Shown: positions 48,755 to 57,114 of the stretch, piece by piece
Layout: every line of letters begins with the position of its first letter
Position numbering within the stretch: the first letter of the stretch is position 1
NCBI RefSeq assembly: GCF_023016155.1
Contig: NZ_JALKBG010000003.1
Span: 558,001-622,000 of the forward strand
DNA length: 64,000 bases
Reading direction: 5' to 3'
DNA from: Aliiroseovarius sp. F20344
GTDB lineage: Bacteria > Pseudomonadota > Alphaproteobacteria > Rhodobacterales > Rhodobacteraceae
Position numbers and translations under genes: made by a program
Notes under the pieces: generated by a model
Told to the model about the DNA's origin: nothing
What the model saw: only the letters and a program-made list of their open reading frames with translations
Databases searched by the model: none

Positions 48755-48768
48755 AATTTGATCAAATT
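48755..48768. promoter_or_regulatory. Perfect 14-base palindrome upstream of the aldehyde dehydrogenase gene
   Basis: AATTTGATCAAATT lies in the 193-base gap between the divergent peroxiredoxin and aldehyde dehydrogenase genes, about 73 bases before the latter's start. It is AT-rich against a GC-rich background and could be an operator for either gene. Confidence 0.45.
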
Positions 48769-48840
48769 GTAAATCCACGGGTTGCGCTACCAGCGCCACG
48801 GTGCCACAGTGCCCGCAAACCCGTCCAAGGAGTCAGGAAT

Positions 48841-50280
48841 ATGATCGAGAAACGCGACTTTTACATCAACGGCAAATGGGTCGCCCCGGCTGCTGCAAAT
48901 GATTGCAATGTGATTGACCCTTCGACCGAAGAGGTCTGTGCGGTCATCTCGCTTGGCGATCAGGCTGACACCGACGCCGCCGTTGCCGCTGCCAAGGAAG
49001 CCTTCAAAACCTGGGGCTTCTCGTCCAAGGCCGAACGTCTGGATCTGATCGAAAGCATTTTCGACATCTACAACCGCCGTTCCGAGGATTTGGCCGAAGC
49101 AATGAGCCTTGAGATGGGCGCGCCGATTGATCTGTCGCGCAGCTCGCAAGTGGGTGCGGGTAGCTGGCATATCAAAAACTTCATCCGTGCCTTCAAGGAT
49201 TTTGAATTCGACAAGAAGCTGGGCGATCACGCGCCAAATGACCGTCTTTTGTATGAACCCGTCGGCGTCTGTGCCCTGATCACGCCATGGAACTGGCCGA
49301 TGAACCAAGTCACGCTGAAGGTTGTGGCCGCCGCCGCTGCAGGCTGCACCATGGTTCTGAAACCGTCCGAGGTTGCGCCGCTATCGTCGATCGTCTGGTC
49401 CGAGATCATGGACGAGGCTGGCACCCCCGCCGGCGTTTACAACATGGTGAATGGCGACGGCATGGGCGTCGGCAGCCAGCTGACCTCGCATCCTGATGTG
49501 GACATGGTCAGCTTCACCGGCTCGACCCGCGCGGGTATCGCAATTTCGAAAGCCGCTGCTGAGACGATCAAACGCGTGGCGCTTGAGCTGGGCGGTAAAG
49601 GGGCCAACATCCTATTTGAAGATGCGGACGAGAAGGCCGTTAAACGTGGTGTGCTGCACATGATGCAGAACACAGGCCAAAGCTGTAATGCACCCTCGCG
49701 CATGCTGGTCCAAAGCTCGATCTATGATCGCGTGGTGGAAGAGGCCGCTGAAATGGCGAACAAGGTGCAGGTTGGCCCCGCGTCGGAAGAAGGCCGCCAT
49801 ATCGGCCCTGTCGTGAACGAGCTTCAGTGGAACAAAATCCAGGATCTGATCCAGAAGGGCATCGACGAAGGCGCACGTCTTGTCGCTGGTGGCACCGGTC
49901 GCCCGGATGGCCTGAACAAAGGCTACTTTGTCAAACCGACCGTCTTTGCGGACGTGACCAATGACATGACCATTGGACGCGAGGAAATCTTCGGCCCGGT
50001 CCTGTCGATCATGAAGTTCGACACGGAAGAAGAAGCCGTCGAGATCGCCAATGACACGGTTTACGGCCTGACCAACTACATCCAGACCCAAGACGGCGCC
50101 CGCGCCAATCGCGTAGCCCGTCAGATGCGTTCGGGCATGGTCGAGATGAATGGCACCTCGCGTGCTGCTGGGTCGCCATTTGGCGGCTACAAGCAGTCCG
50201 GCAACGGGCGCGAAGGTGGCATCCTGGGGATCGAGGACTTCCTGGAAGTTAAAGCGGTATCGGGCTGGTCGAACGACTGA
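48841..50280 (+). CDS. NAD(P)-dependent aldehyde dehydrogenase
   Basis: This 479-residue aldehyde dehydrogenase oxidises an aldehyde to the acid. The conserved segments are TPWNWPMNQVTLKVVAA (NAD site), FTGSTRAGIAI, the general-base Glu in ALELGGKGAN, and the catalytic Cys in NTGQSCNAPSR. The EEIFGPVLSIM block and PFGGYKQSGNGREGG end are typical. Substrate specificity cannot be read from sequence. The ATG follows AAGGAGTCAGGAAT, and a terminator follows. Confidence 0.93.
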   Translation: MIEKRDFYINGKWVAPAAANDCNVIDPSTEEVCAVISLGDQADTDAAVAAAKEAFKTWGFSSKAERLDLIESIFDIYNRRSEDLAEAMSLEMGAPIDLSRSSQVGAGSWHIKNFIRAFKDFEFDKKLGDHAPNDRLLYEPVGVCALITPWNWPMNQVTLKVVAAAAAGCTMVLKPSEVAPLSSIVWSEIMDEAGTPAGVYNMVNGDGMGVGSQLTSHPDVDMVSFTGSTRAGIAISKAAAETIKRVALELGGKGANILFEDADEKAVKRGVLHMMQNTGQSCNAPSRMLVQSSIYDRVVEEAAEMANKVQVGPASEEGRHIGPVVNELQWNKIQDLIQKGIDEGARLVAGGTGRPDGLNKGYFVKPTVFADVTNDMTIGREEIFGPVLSIMKFDTEEEAVEIANDTVYGLTNYIQTQDGARANRVARQMRSGMVEMNGTSRAAGSPFGGYKQSGNGREGGILGIEDFLEVKAVSGWSND

Positions 50281-50304
50281 TCCGCGCCGCAGACTGAACA
50301 CATT

Positions 50305-50332
50305 CACCCCCGGCAATTCCGGGGGTGTTTTT
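50305..50332 (+). terminator. Rho-independent terminator after the aldehyde dehydrogenase gene
   Basis: The perfect 9-bp stem CACCCCCGG / CCGGGGGTG with a CAATT loop is followed by TTTTTG, 24 bases after the stop codon. Confidence 0.9.
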
Positions 50333-50388
50333 GTCCAACTGGTTTGATTTCAATCATAGCTCGCTCTGTCGCCACGTGGCTGTTACAT

Positions 50389-50413
50389 CATTGGTATGAA
50401 TGCATAACCAATG
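50389..50413. promoter_or_regulatory. Inverted repeat before the DUF1538 operon
   Basis: CATTGGT (50389-50395) and ACCAATG (50407-50413) are perfect inverted arms around 11 bases, ending 21 bases before the first start codon and just before the ribosome-binding site (GCAGGAAGGGG). It could be an operator or an RNA hairpin in the leader. Confidence 0.5.
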
Positions 50414-50434
50414 AACTGACGCAGGAAGGGGCAT

Positions 50435-51175
50435 ATGACCGATACGCTTGGAAAGCTGTTCGGCTATTTGGGCGGCACCGCCCGCGACCTTGCCCCGATC
50501 CTTCTGATTGTGGGCTTCTTCCAGCTGGTCGTGCTGCAACAACCCATCGACAATCTGGGCCAGTTCGCGCTGGGCTTTCTTTTTGTTCTTTTGGGTCTGA
50601 CGATCTTTATCCGCGGCCTCGACATGGCTTTGTTTCCATTGGGCGAAGCACTGGCGAACGCCCTTGCCTTACGTGGTTCAATCCCGCTTCTTGTTGTCTT
50701 TGCGTTTAGCCTTGGTTTTGGAACCACAGTCGCCGAACCCGCACTGATCGCTGTCGGGGCCGAGGCTGCAACCGTGATGTCTGAGGCCGGCGTGATCGGT
50801 CAAGGCGAGGATGAGCTGAATTTCATGGCGACCGCCCTGCGCTATACCGTGGCTGCATCCGTTGGCGCGTCTTTGGTCTTGGGTGTTTTCCGTATCCTGA
50901 TGGGCTGGCCCATCCAGTGGCTGATCATTGGGGGATATATCTGCGTTGTGGCCCTGACCCCCATCGCCCCGCGCGAGATCATCGGTATCGCTTATGACAG
51001 CGGAGGCGTCACGACCTCGACCATCACTGTGCCGCTTGTAACGGCTTTGGGCGTGGGTCTGGCTTCGGTCATCAAGGGACGGAACCCGATGATTGATGGC
51101 TTCGGGTTAATCGCCTTTGCGTCTCTGATGCCGATCATCTTTGTGCTGCTGTTCGGATTGGTGGTGGCGACATGA
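50435..51175 (+). CDS. DUF1538-family integral membrane protein, first copy
   Basis: This 246-residue membrane protein has about seven hydrophobic segments. It contains the two features shared by both copies: [13 protein letters not shown] near residue 95 and [19 protein letters not shown] near 190. Gly/Thr/Ser-rich re-entrant-like segments of this kind are typical of transporters, but DUF1538 has no established substrate to my knowledge. The ATG follows GCAGGAAGGGGCAT. Its stop overlaps the second copy's start by four bases (ATGA), implying equimolar production. Confidence 0.88.
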   Translation: MTDTLGKLFGYLGGTARDLAPILLIVGFFQLVVLQQPIDNLGQFALGFLFVLLGLTIFIRGLDMALFPLGEALANALALRGSIPLLVVFAFSLGFGTTVAEPALIAVGAEAATVMSEAGVIGQGEDELNFMATALRYTVAASVGASLVLGVFRILMGWPIQWLIIGGYICVVALTPIAPREIIGIAYDSGGVTTSTITVPLVTALGVGLASVIKGRNPMIDGFGLIAFASLMPIIFVLLFGLVVAT

Positions 51176-51969
51176 TCACGATCCTGATGGACCTTCTGTG
51201 GACATTCCTAAGCGTTGTACGTGACGTGCTGCCCATCGCGGCGGTGCTGCTTCTGTTCCAGCTTGTCATCCTGCGCAAGCCGATCCCACATCCCCGCAAA
51301 GTGGCGATGGGAATGTTCTATGTGCTTCTTGGCCTTGCGTTGTTCTTGTCAGGGCTGGAGCTTGCCCTGTTCCCGCTGGGCCGCGAGATGGCGGCACAGT
51401 TGACCGACCCGGCTTTCTTAGGAATTGAACCCGGTGCGGCGGTCGAATGGCTGGATTACTATTGGGTCTATATCTTTGCTTTCGCCATCGGATTTGCGAC
51501 CACGATTGCCGAGCCGTCCCTGATTGCCGTAGCCCTGAAGGCGCAAGAGGCATCTGGTGGGGCCGTGAAGGCCAATGGGTTGCGCATCGCCGTGGCCTTT
51601 GGCGTGGCGATTAGCCTTGCAGTTGGGACATTCCGTATTGTGACGGGAACGCCGCTCTATCAATATATGATCGTGGGCTATGTGATCGTGGTGATCCAGA
51701 CGCTTATGGCCCCGCGCATGATCATCCCGCTGGCCTATGACAGCGGGGGCGTGACGACCTCAACTGTGACAGTTCCGCTTGTCGCAGCGCTTGGCCTTGG
51801 CCTTGCCAGCACAGTCCCCGGGCGTAGCCCGCTTCTTGATGGGTTTGGCCTGATCGCTCTGGCCAGCCTGTTTCCCATGATAACCGTGATGGGTTATGCC
51901 CAAATCAGCAGCTTGCTGTCCCGTCGCAAAACAGCGTCGGACGACGAAGGAGAAAACCATGAAGTTTAA
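51172..51969 (+). CDS. DUF1538-family integral membrane protein, second copy
   Basis: This 265-residue paralogue of the preceding gene shares [16 protein letters not shown] and [21 protein letters not shown], each embedded in hydrophobic helices. The tandem arrangement with a four-base overlap suggests the two are halves of one hetero-oligomeric transporter. Its C-terminus is a short charged tail ([16 protein letters not shown]) and overlaps the start of the P-II-like gene by 11 bases. Confidence 0.88.
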   Translation: MITILMDLLWTFLSVVRDVLPIAAVLLLFQLVILRKPIPHPRKVAMGMFYVLLGLALFLSGLELALFPLGREMAAQLTDPAFLGIEPGAAVEWLDYYWVYIFAFAIGFATTIAEPSLIAVALKAQEASGGAVKANGLRIAVAFGVAISLAVGTFRIVTGTPLYQYMIVGYVIVVIQTLMAPRMIIPLAYDSGGVTTSTVTVPLVAALGLGLASTVPGRSPLLDGFGLIALASLFPMITVMGYAQISSLLSRRKTASDDEGENHEV

Positions 51970-52312
51970 ACTGATCATTGTCATGACACAGGATGAACTG
52001 ACGGACACCGCCATCGAAGCCGCCCGTGAAAAAGGGGCGACGGGGTGCACCGTTATCACGTCGGCGCGGGGCGAGGGTTTGAACCCAACCAAGACCTTCT
52101 TTGGGTTGACCGTTGCCGGGCAGCGGGATGTGATTTTGTTTTTGGTTGAAGAACACCACAGCCGCCTGATTCTGGAAACCATTGGCGAAGCGTGCCGGTT
52201 CGATGAAGACCCCGGGACAGGCGTGGCGTTCCAGCTTGATATCGAAGATGCGATTGGCCTGTCGGGTCAAATCGCTTCTATTCAACAGGAAATCAGCAAG
52301 GAGGACTTGTGA
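51959..52312 (+). CDS. P-II-like signalling protein
   Basis: This 117-residue P-II-fold protein begins with the ferredoxin-like strand [21 protein letters not shown]. The region of the T-loop (ARGEGLNPTKTFFGL) lacks the Tyr that is uridylylated in GlnB, so it is not a standard GlnB/GlnK. The position normally occupied by the B-loop reads DPGTGVAFQLDIED. It probably binds a small molecule and acts on the DUF1538 proteins, as GlnK acts on AmtB; this is inference. The ATG follows GAAGGAGAAAACC. It ends one base into the next gene's start. Confidence 0.85.
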   Translation: MKFKLIIVMTQDELTDTAIEAAREKGATGCTVITSARGEGLNPTKTFFGLTVAGQRDVILFLVEEHHSRLILETIGEACRFDEDPGTGVAFQLDIEDAIGLSGQIASIQQEISKEDL

Positions 52313-52716
52313 TGGACGAAAACAATCTAAAGGTCCGCGATGTGATGCAAAGCACGATCTACATGATCAGCGGCTTGGCCACAGTGCGCGATGCCGTAAA
52401 TGAGATGGACGCGAAAGGTGTGACCGCATTGGTAATCGAACGCCGCCATGACGAAGACGAATACGGCATCGTGTCGATCGAGATGATCGCCGAACGAGCT
52501 ATCGCGTTGAACAAGTCTTTGGACCGCACGAATGTCTATGAAGTGATGGACAAACCTGCGCTGACCTTAAGTGACCATATGGCCGTGAAATACGCAGTTC
52601 GTCTGTTGTCGCGGCTAGATCATCGTCGCGCGTTGGTGGTGAACGAGGGAACAGCCTGTGGGCTGGCCACGCTGCGCGACATGGTGCTGAGCTATGCGGT
52701 CGAAAACGACAGCTAG
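52312..52716 (+). CDS. CBS-domain pair protein
   Basis: This 134-residue protein consists of two CBS motifs (about 8-62 and 75-130), for example VRDVMQSTIYMISGLATVRDAVNEM and VMDKPALTLSDHMAVKYAVRLL. CBS pairs bind adenine nucleotides and gate transporters or enzymes. It is co-translated with the P-II-like gene: ATG 52312 overlaps that stop codon and an in-frame GTG is just before it, with CAAGGAGGACTT upstream. It is the last gene of the operon. Confidence 0.9.
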   Translation: MDENNLKVRDVMQSTIYMISGLATVRDAVNEMDAKGVTALVIERRHDEDEYGIVSIEMIAERAIALNKSLDRTNVYEVMDKPALTLSDHMAVKYAVRLLSRLDHRRALVVNEGTACGLATLRDMVLSYAVENDS

Positions 52717-52738
52717 AACATAGGACAAGATCCAACAA

Positions 52739-52774
52739 AAAACGGCCGGCGATTTGCCGGCCGTTTCTTTTTTT
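52739..52774. terminator. Bidirectional terminator between the CBS gene and the first LysM gene
   Basis: AAACGGCCGGC / GCCGGCCGTTT is a perfect 11-bp stem with a GATTT loop, followed by CTTTTTTTT on the plus strand and a T-run on the minus strand. It ends both convergent transcripts. Confidence 0.93.
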
Positions 52775-52787
52775 TGCAAGCGATAGA

Positions 52788-53897
52788 TCAGTTGGCTGCA
52801 GCGGCCATCAGCTTTTCGTTATGCTCTCGTAGGGTGTCGGAAATGATGGCGTACCATTCGCCCGACTCACGCATCTCGTTCAGGCCAGCGTTCAACATTG
52901 CGATGTATTGGCGACCAAAGGGGTTGGTGCGGTGGGTCACAAAACGCAAACCCGCAACGGTGTTCACAAATGGGTTCTCGACGATATCTTTCGAGGTCAG
53001 CCCCATATCGCTCATTGCATCTGCTGCGAGTTGAACTTCGAATGAGGCAACATCGGCTTGGCCAGTAAGTACGGCATCCATACAGTCAGTAGCGCTGGTG
53101 GGCTGGACCATCGTCACCTTCGGTTCAAATACACCGTTCTCTTCAAGGTCATGTGTGAACCAACCAGACATACGACAAACACGAGCACCATCGAAGTCTT
53201 GGAATGTGCGTGCTTTGGCATAGTCGCTGTCAGGCAATGTATAGAAGCCGACAACGGTATCATAGACACTCACCGTAGCATCGAATTGTGTGCAACGCTT
53301 CTCGGTCTCGGCTGACCATTCATAGGTGCGGTTGCTACAGTCCGGGATGTACCAAGCCAGCGAAATGTCGAACGCGCCCAATGGCAGCAGTGTATCAAGG
53401 TGCGCGCTCCAATCGTTCACGAAGCTGACCGAATAATCACGGTTGTTCCCGGCGCGGTTCAGCGCTGTCGATACAAGACGAACGAGGAAACCACCGCCTT
53501 TAAGATCTTCATCCGCAAACGGTGCATAGTTGCTGCCCGTTACGATTTTCATGGGCGGTTCGTAGACGTTGGAAACCTTGTTGGTCGCGTTGCGCTCTTC
53601 CTCGGCCGCAATTAGTTCTTGGGCGGACTGTCCGTTGGGCAGGCTGCCGTCTTCACAAGGCAGTGCCAGCACAAGCCCGGTCTCAAGGTTGGATGGGTCC
53701 GAGATGATGTTCCGGTTCGCGTTAAAAATCGGCTGGTAGTTCGACGTGCCATAGGCAGTGATCGAGATCGTCGCCAGCGTGTCGCCATCCTCGATTGTAT
53801 AGTTAGAACAGGCTTCCTGCGCTGATGCAGTGTGGGCGCTAATCGCGGTGAGGGTTACCGCGGCTGCCGCCAGTTTTTTGAGATCGAATTTAAACAT
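52788..53897 (-). CDS. Secreted LysM plus solute-binding (SBP_bac_3) protein
   Basis: A signal peptide (about 1-26, cleaved near ASA-QEA) is followed by a LysM-like domain (about 28-85) framed by Cys (EACSNYTIEDGDTL...LALPC), then a family 3 periplasmic solute-binding domain (about 115-355, starting IVTGSNYAPFADED). Paired cysteines recur in the binding domain (PDC...KRC, CRMSGW, TDCMDAV). The LysM would hold it at peptidoglycan, so it is unlike a free ABC-transporter binding protein, and no permease is nearby. The ATG follows TGGAGGAAGTGGAA. It has 369 residues, and a second copy lies 43 bases upstream. Confidence 0.85.
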   Translation of the reverse strand: MFKFDLKKLAAAAVTLTAISAHTASAQEACSNYTIEDGDTLATISITAYGTSNYQPIFNANRNIISDPSNLETGLVLALPCEDGSLPNGQSAQELIAAEEERNATNKVSNVYEPPMKIVTGSNYAPFADEDLKGGGFLVRLVSTALNRAGNNRDYSVSFVNDWSAHLDTLLPLGAFDISLAWYIPDCSNRTYEWSAETEKRCTQFDATVSVYDTVVGFYTLPDSDYAKARTFQDFDGARVCRMSGWFTHDLEENGVFEPKVTMVQPTSATDCMDAVLTGQADVASFEVQLAADAMSDMGLTSKDIVENPFVNTVAGLRFVTHRTNPFGRQYIAMLNAGLNEMRESGEWYAIISDTLREHNEKLMAAAAN

Positions 53898-53940
53898 TTC
53901 CACTTCCTCCAGAAATAAGATGTGCTGGCCTTCCGGGGCC

Positions 53941-55203
53941 TTAGCCGTTTTCCATTTGATGACGCAGGGCGGTCGCAACGATGTCGCGCCATTCGCCAGA
54001 TTGCTGCATAATTCCAAGGCCTTGATTCAGGATCTCAAGGATCGCTTCGCCGTCGGCATTGGCTTTATGTGTCATGATGTTCAGGCCTTTGATGGCGGCC
54101 AGATTGGGGTTTTCGATGATCCGATGCTCGTATCCCAACCGCTTGATCGCCTCGACCGCTAGATGTGCTTCGACTGCCACGATGTCAGCTGTTCCTTCGG
54201 CCACTGCGTGGAAGCAATCGTCAGGTGATGTAGGACGCATCAGTGTGACCGCAGGTTCGTACAAACCCACGGCATCCATATGGGTCAAAGACCATCCTTC
54301 GGGGCGACAGATGGTTGCACCTGCAAAGTCTGCGTAGCTTAGGGTTTCTTCGTAACCTGATCCTTCCATTGCAAAGAAGGTATCAACCACCTCGTAGAAG
54401 GGTTTTGAGAAGTTGTAGGTCTCACACCGTTCGCGGTCGCTTTCCGACAGGGTGTCAGCCACTGAGCAATCAGGTTGTGACCAAGGGAAAGTCGCATCAA
54501 ATGCAAGGGTCGGCATCAGAAGATCCAGATGCGAGTTCCAGTCGTTCACGAATTGGATCTTGTAGGATTGTTCGGGGGCAGCCCGAAGGAAAGCTGTCTC
54601 GACCAATTTTGTGTACAGCCCGCGATTGGGCAGGTTTTCGTCGGTGAACGGGGCATAGTTGCCACCGGTGATCATCAGGATCTGGCGTTCATTTACCGAC
54701 GCCGCATTTGGGTTCGCTGCGTTGCGGATCAAGGCAGCACCTTCTGCACGGGCGGCTTCGATTGCTTTTTCAGCGTCGGCCTTAGCAGCGGCGACAGCTT
54801 CTTGGCTGGCTTTGACTGCTTCCGCTTCAGCATTGGCAACGCGTGCCTCGGCTTCCGCGATTGCAGCTGCGGCGCGGGCTTCTGCCTCTGCGATCAGTTC
54901 GGCAGACATGGCACGCGCCATTTTCTCGGCTTCAGCGTTGGTTGATACGGTCTGACCTGCGGGCTTCTCGGGGCAAGGCATCGAAAGGGTCATTCCAAGA
55001 CGGATGATGTTTGGGTCCTTGCCAATGGCATCCTTGTTGGCGTTATAGATCGACCGGAAGTCCGAACTGCCGAACACACGCAGCGCGATTTCACGCAGAC
55101 TGTCGCCACGTTTGACCACATAATCCGAGCATGCCTCTTGCGCAAAGGCGGTGCCTGTCATTGCGGTGATAGCCAAACCGGAAGCGATGAATAGCTTTCT
55201 CAT
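53941..55203 (-). CDS. Secreted LysM plus coiled coil plus solute-binding protein
   Basis: This paralogue of the preceding gene has 420 residues. Signal peptide (about 1-21), a Cys-framed LysM-like domain (EACSDYVVKRGDSLREIAL...MPC), then an Ala/Glu/Lys-rich helix with repeated EAEARxA units (about 88-160, probable coiled coil), then the solute-binding domain starting MITGGNYAPFTDENL. The coiled coil distinguishes it from the shorter copy and could make a rod-like spacer or dimer. The cysteine pattern of the binding domain is shared with the other copy. Both are just downstream of the PP2C gene. Confidence 0.85.
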   Translation of the reverse strand: MRKLFIASGLAITAMTGTAFAQEACSDYVVKRGDSLREIALRVFGSSDFRSIYNANKDAIGKDPNIIRLGMTLSMPCPEKPAGQTVSTNAEAEKMARAMSAELIAEAEARAAAAIAEAEARVANAEAEAVKASQEAVAAAKADAEKAIEAARAEGAALIRNAANPNAASVNERQILMITGGNYAPFTDENLPNRGLYTKLVETAFLRAAPEQSYKIQFVNDWNSHLDLLMPTLAFDATFPWSQPDCSVADTLSESDRERCETYNFSKPFYEVVDTFFAMEGSGYEETLSYADFAGATICRPEGWSLTHMDAVGLYEPAVTLMRPTSPDDCFHAVAEGTADIVAVEAHLAVEAIKRLGYEHRIIENPNLAAIKGLNIMTHKANADGEAILEILNQGLGIMQQSGEWRDIVATALRHQMENG

Positions 55204-55236
55204 ATTCCCTGTTATTCCTCAGTTATAAGCTTATTT

Positions 55237-56022
55237 TCAGATGTTTAGCGGCTTGATGACCGCGATTGTGATGTTGTCCTGATCGGGATGGGCCTTGGCC
55301 CTTAACGCCTGAACCAGCGCAACAGCCAGGTCGCGGGCAGGCTGATCTTTGCAGCTGTTTGCAATCGACTGGATGTGATCATCGTCCAGATATTGAAGAC
55401 CATCGCTGGCCGCGAGAAGCACATCTCCCTTGGCAAGTTCAACGGGTGCCTCGGGGCAATCCAGTTTGGGAACAGGCGCTCCCATGATGACCGAAGTTAG
55501 CTGATTGCGATCAGGATGGGCGCGGGCCTCTTCCTCGGACAAAGAGCCATCAGACACCTGCGCATCAATCATCGGCGCCATGGAGTGATCTTCGTTGATC
55601 CGCATCATGAAGCCGTTGCGGCACAGGTAAAGCGGGGAATCTCCAACCGACACCCAATGCAGGTGTTTGCCGCGCAGAAGGACACCCAGCAAGGTTGACC
55701 CCATTTGAAGGTCGGTCCCATTTTTCTGAAGATACTCGGCAACGGCATCGTTGGCGTGTAGGGCCACTTGGGTCAGATGCTCAGCGGCCGTACCGTCGTT
55801 AAACTCTTCACGCTCAAGGATATCATCCAGCTGGGATTGCCACGTGGCCTTCACCAGACCCGAGGCAACATCGCCCGCATCATGACCGCCCATGCCATCC
55901 GCGACAACGACATATCCCGCTTCTATCGCATCAAAGAAACGCGCAGCAATTGCGTCCTCTTGCGTGTCGCGTTTGCCCTGATCGGCCACCAGGGCAATGT
56001 CATATGCAGGATTAGCCAACAT
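55237..56022 (-). CDS. PP2C-type Ser/Thr protein phosphatase
   Basis: This 261-residue metal-dependent phosphatase removes phosphate from Ser/Thr. The metal-binding motifs are complete: DQGKRDTQEDA, VVADGMGGHDAG, WVSVGDSPLYL, LAASDGL and DQDNITIAV. It is soluble with no membrane segment. It begins three bases after the FHA gene's stop, so the two are co-transcribed. With the kinase upstream it forms a phosphorylation/dephosphorylation pair. Confidence 0.94.
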   Translation of the reverse strand: MLANPAYDIALVADQGKRDTQEDAIAARFFDAIEAGYVVVADGMGGHDAGDVASGLVKATWQSQLDDILEREEFNDGTAAEHLTQVALHANDAVAEYLQKNGTDLQMGSTLLGVLLRGKHLHWVSVGDSPLYLCRNGFMMRINEDHSMAPMIDAQVSDGSLSEEEARAHPDRNQLTSVIMGAPVPKLDCPEAPVELAKGDVLLAASDGLQYLDDDHIQSIANSCKDQPARDLAVALVQALRAKAHPDQDNITIAVIKPLNI

Positions 56023-56025
56023 CGA

Positions 56026-56916
56026 TCAGCCGTTCTGCCAGTCGAAGTTTTCGTCACAGAACGACACGAAACGCAGGGTCGTATCGCTGATGCGAATCTT
56101 ATCACCCGTCGACAGGGGTACAGTGCTTAGAACAGGTCCGCCATTCAGGCGCACAAGGTTGGCCTTGCCACCATGCCCCAGATAACAGGTCTGATCTTCC
56201 GAGTTATAGGCAACCACAGCATGACCCGCGCGCGAGATGCCGTTGTCCCCGAAATCAAGCTGAACGGCCTGATCATCATTACGGCCGATCTGGGCAAGAC
56301 CCTCGACCAAGGAAAAGCTGGTCCCGCGACCCGGCCCATCGGTGATTACCAACCAACCGACCGGGAAGGTGTTGGTGGCGACAACCTGTTTGGCAACAGG
56401 ATCGGCTTCCATGCTGTCCTGAACCGGGTTTTCCGGGCGCTCGAAGCCAAGGAAGGTGGTCTTAACGCGGTCACTCCGATCCGATGATGGGGCAGGGGCC
56501 GCGGTAACTTCGGGTTCTTCGTCAGCTTCTGGCGCTTCAGTTAGAGCGATGTCTGAACCAGCATCGGGCAGATCGTCAGTCTGAACGGTTTTGACGACCT
56601 CGCTCATGACTGCCTCGTCAGCATCTTCTGTCATGACGGGGGTGGGTTGCTCAGCTTCCTCGGACACCTCGATCGGCGCAATGTCATCAACATTGATCTC
56701 TTCGATCTGAATCTCTTCTTCGGCGGGCACTTCAAGCTCAGCCTCAACCTCGGACGCTTGGTTGCCTCCGGCCAGAACCTGACGCAACGCAGTCAGATCC
56801 GCGATGGGTTCTTCAGCGGCTTCATCACGCTCTTCTTCTTCATGGGCCTCATCCTTGTCCGCTTTTTTAGCGCTACCTTCGAGAAGCCGACTTAGCGGGC
56901 TTTTGTACTTAAACAT
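56026..56916 (-). CDS. FHA-domain protein with long acidic N-terminus
   Basis: A strongly acidic, low-complexity N-terminal region (about 15-190, many Glu/Asp/Ala) leads to a C-terminal FHA domain (about 205-295, with IGRNDDQAVQLDFGDNGISRAGHAVV). The FHA would bind a phosphothreonine on the kinase or its targets. The Arg of the phosphopeptide-binding site is present (IGRN) and the following SRAGH takes the usual SRxH form. The ATG is preceded by GGTGAAGGTGCC. It is 296 residues from the chosen start. The upstream frame lacks a ribosome-binding site. Confidence 0.9.
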   Translation of the reverse strand: MFKYKSPLSRLLEGSAKKADKDEAHEEEERDEAAEEPIADLTALRQVLAGGNQASEVEAELEVPAEEEIQIEEINVDDIAPIEVSEEAEQPTPVMTEDADEAVMSEVVKTVQTDDLPDAGSDIALTEAPEADEEPEVTAAPAPSSDRSDRVKTTFLGFERPENPVQDSMEADPVAKQVVATNTFPVGWLVITDGPGRGTSFSLVEGLAQIGRNDDQAVQLDFGDNGISRAGHAVVAYNSEDQTCYLGHGGKANLVRLNGGPVLSTVPLSTGDKIRISDTTLRFVSFCDENFDWQNG

Positions 56917-57114
56917 GGCACCTTCACCTTTCACTACACGCCAAGACACCTGCCTTGGCACATGACCGATCATTCCATCCGGGACATTCACCCGGGCAGA
57001 GTTTGACTTTGATACTCAGTTACTTGCTACTTTCTGCAGCGGGTCCAACGACCGCCCGAACCGATACAAGGTTCACAGATTACAGTTTCTGGCAGATGGA
57101 TTTATTGAACAGTG

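Noticed and set aside
51959-52312. Housekeeping GlnB or GlnK
   Set aside because: The T-loop Tyr and the typical GlnB B-loop are absent, and the neighbours are DUF1538 and CBS genes rather than glnA or amtB.
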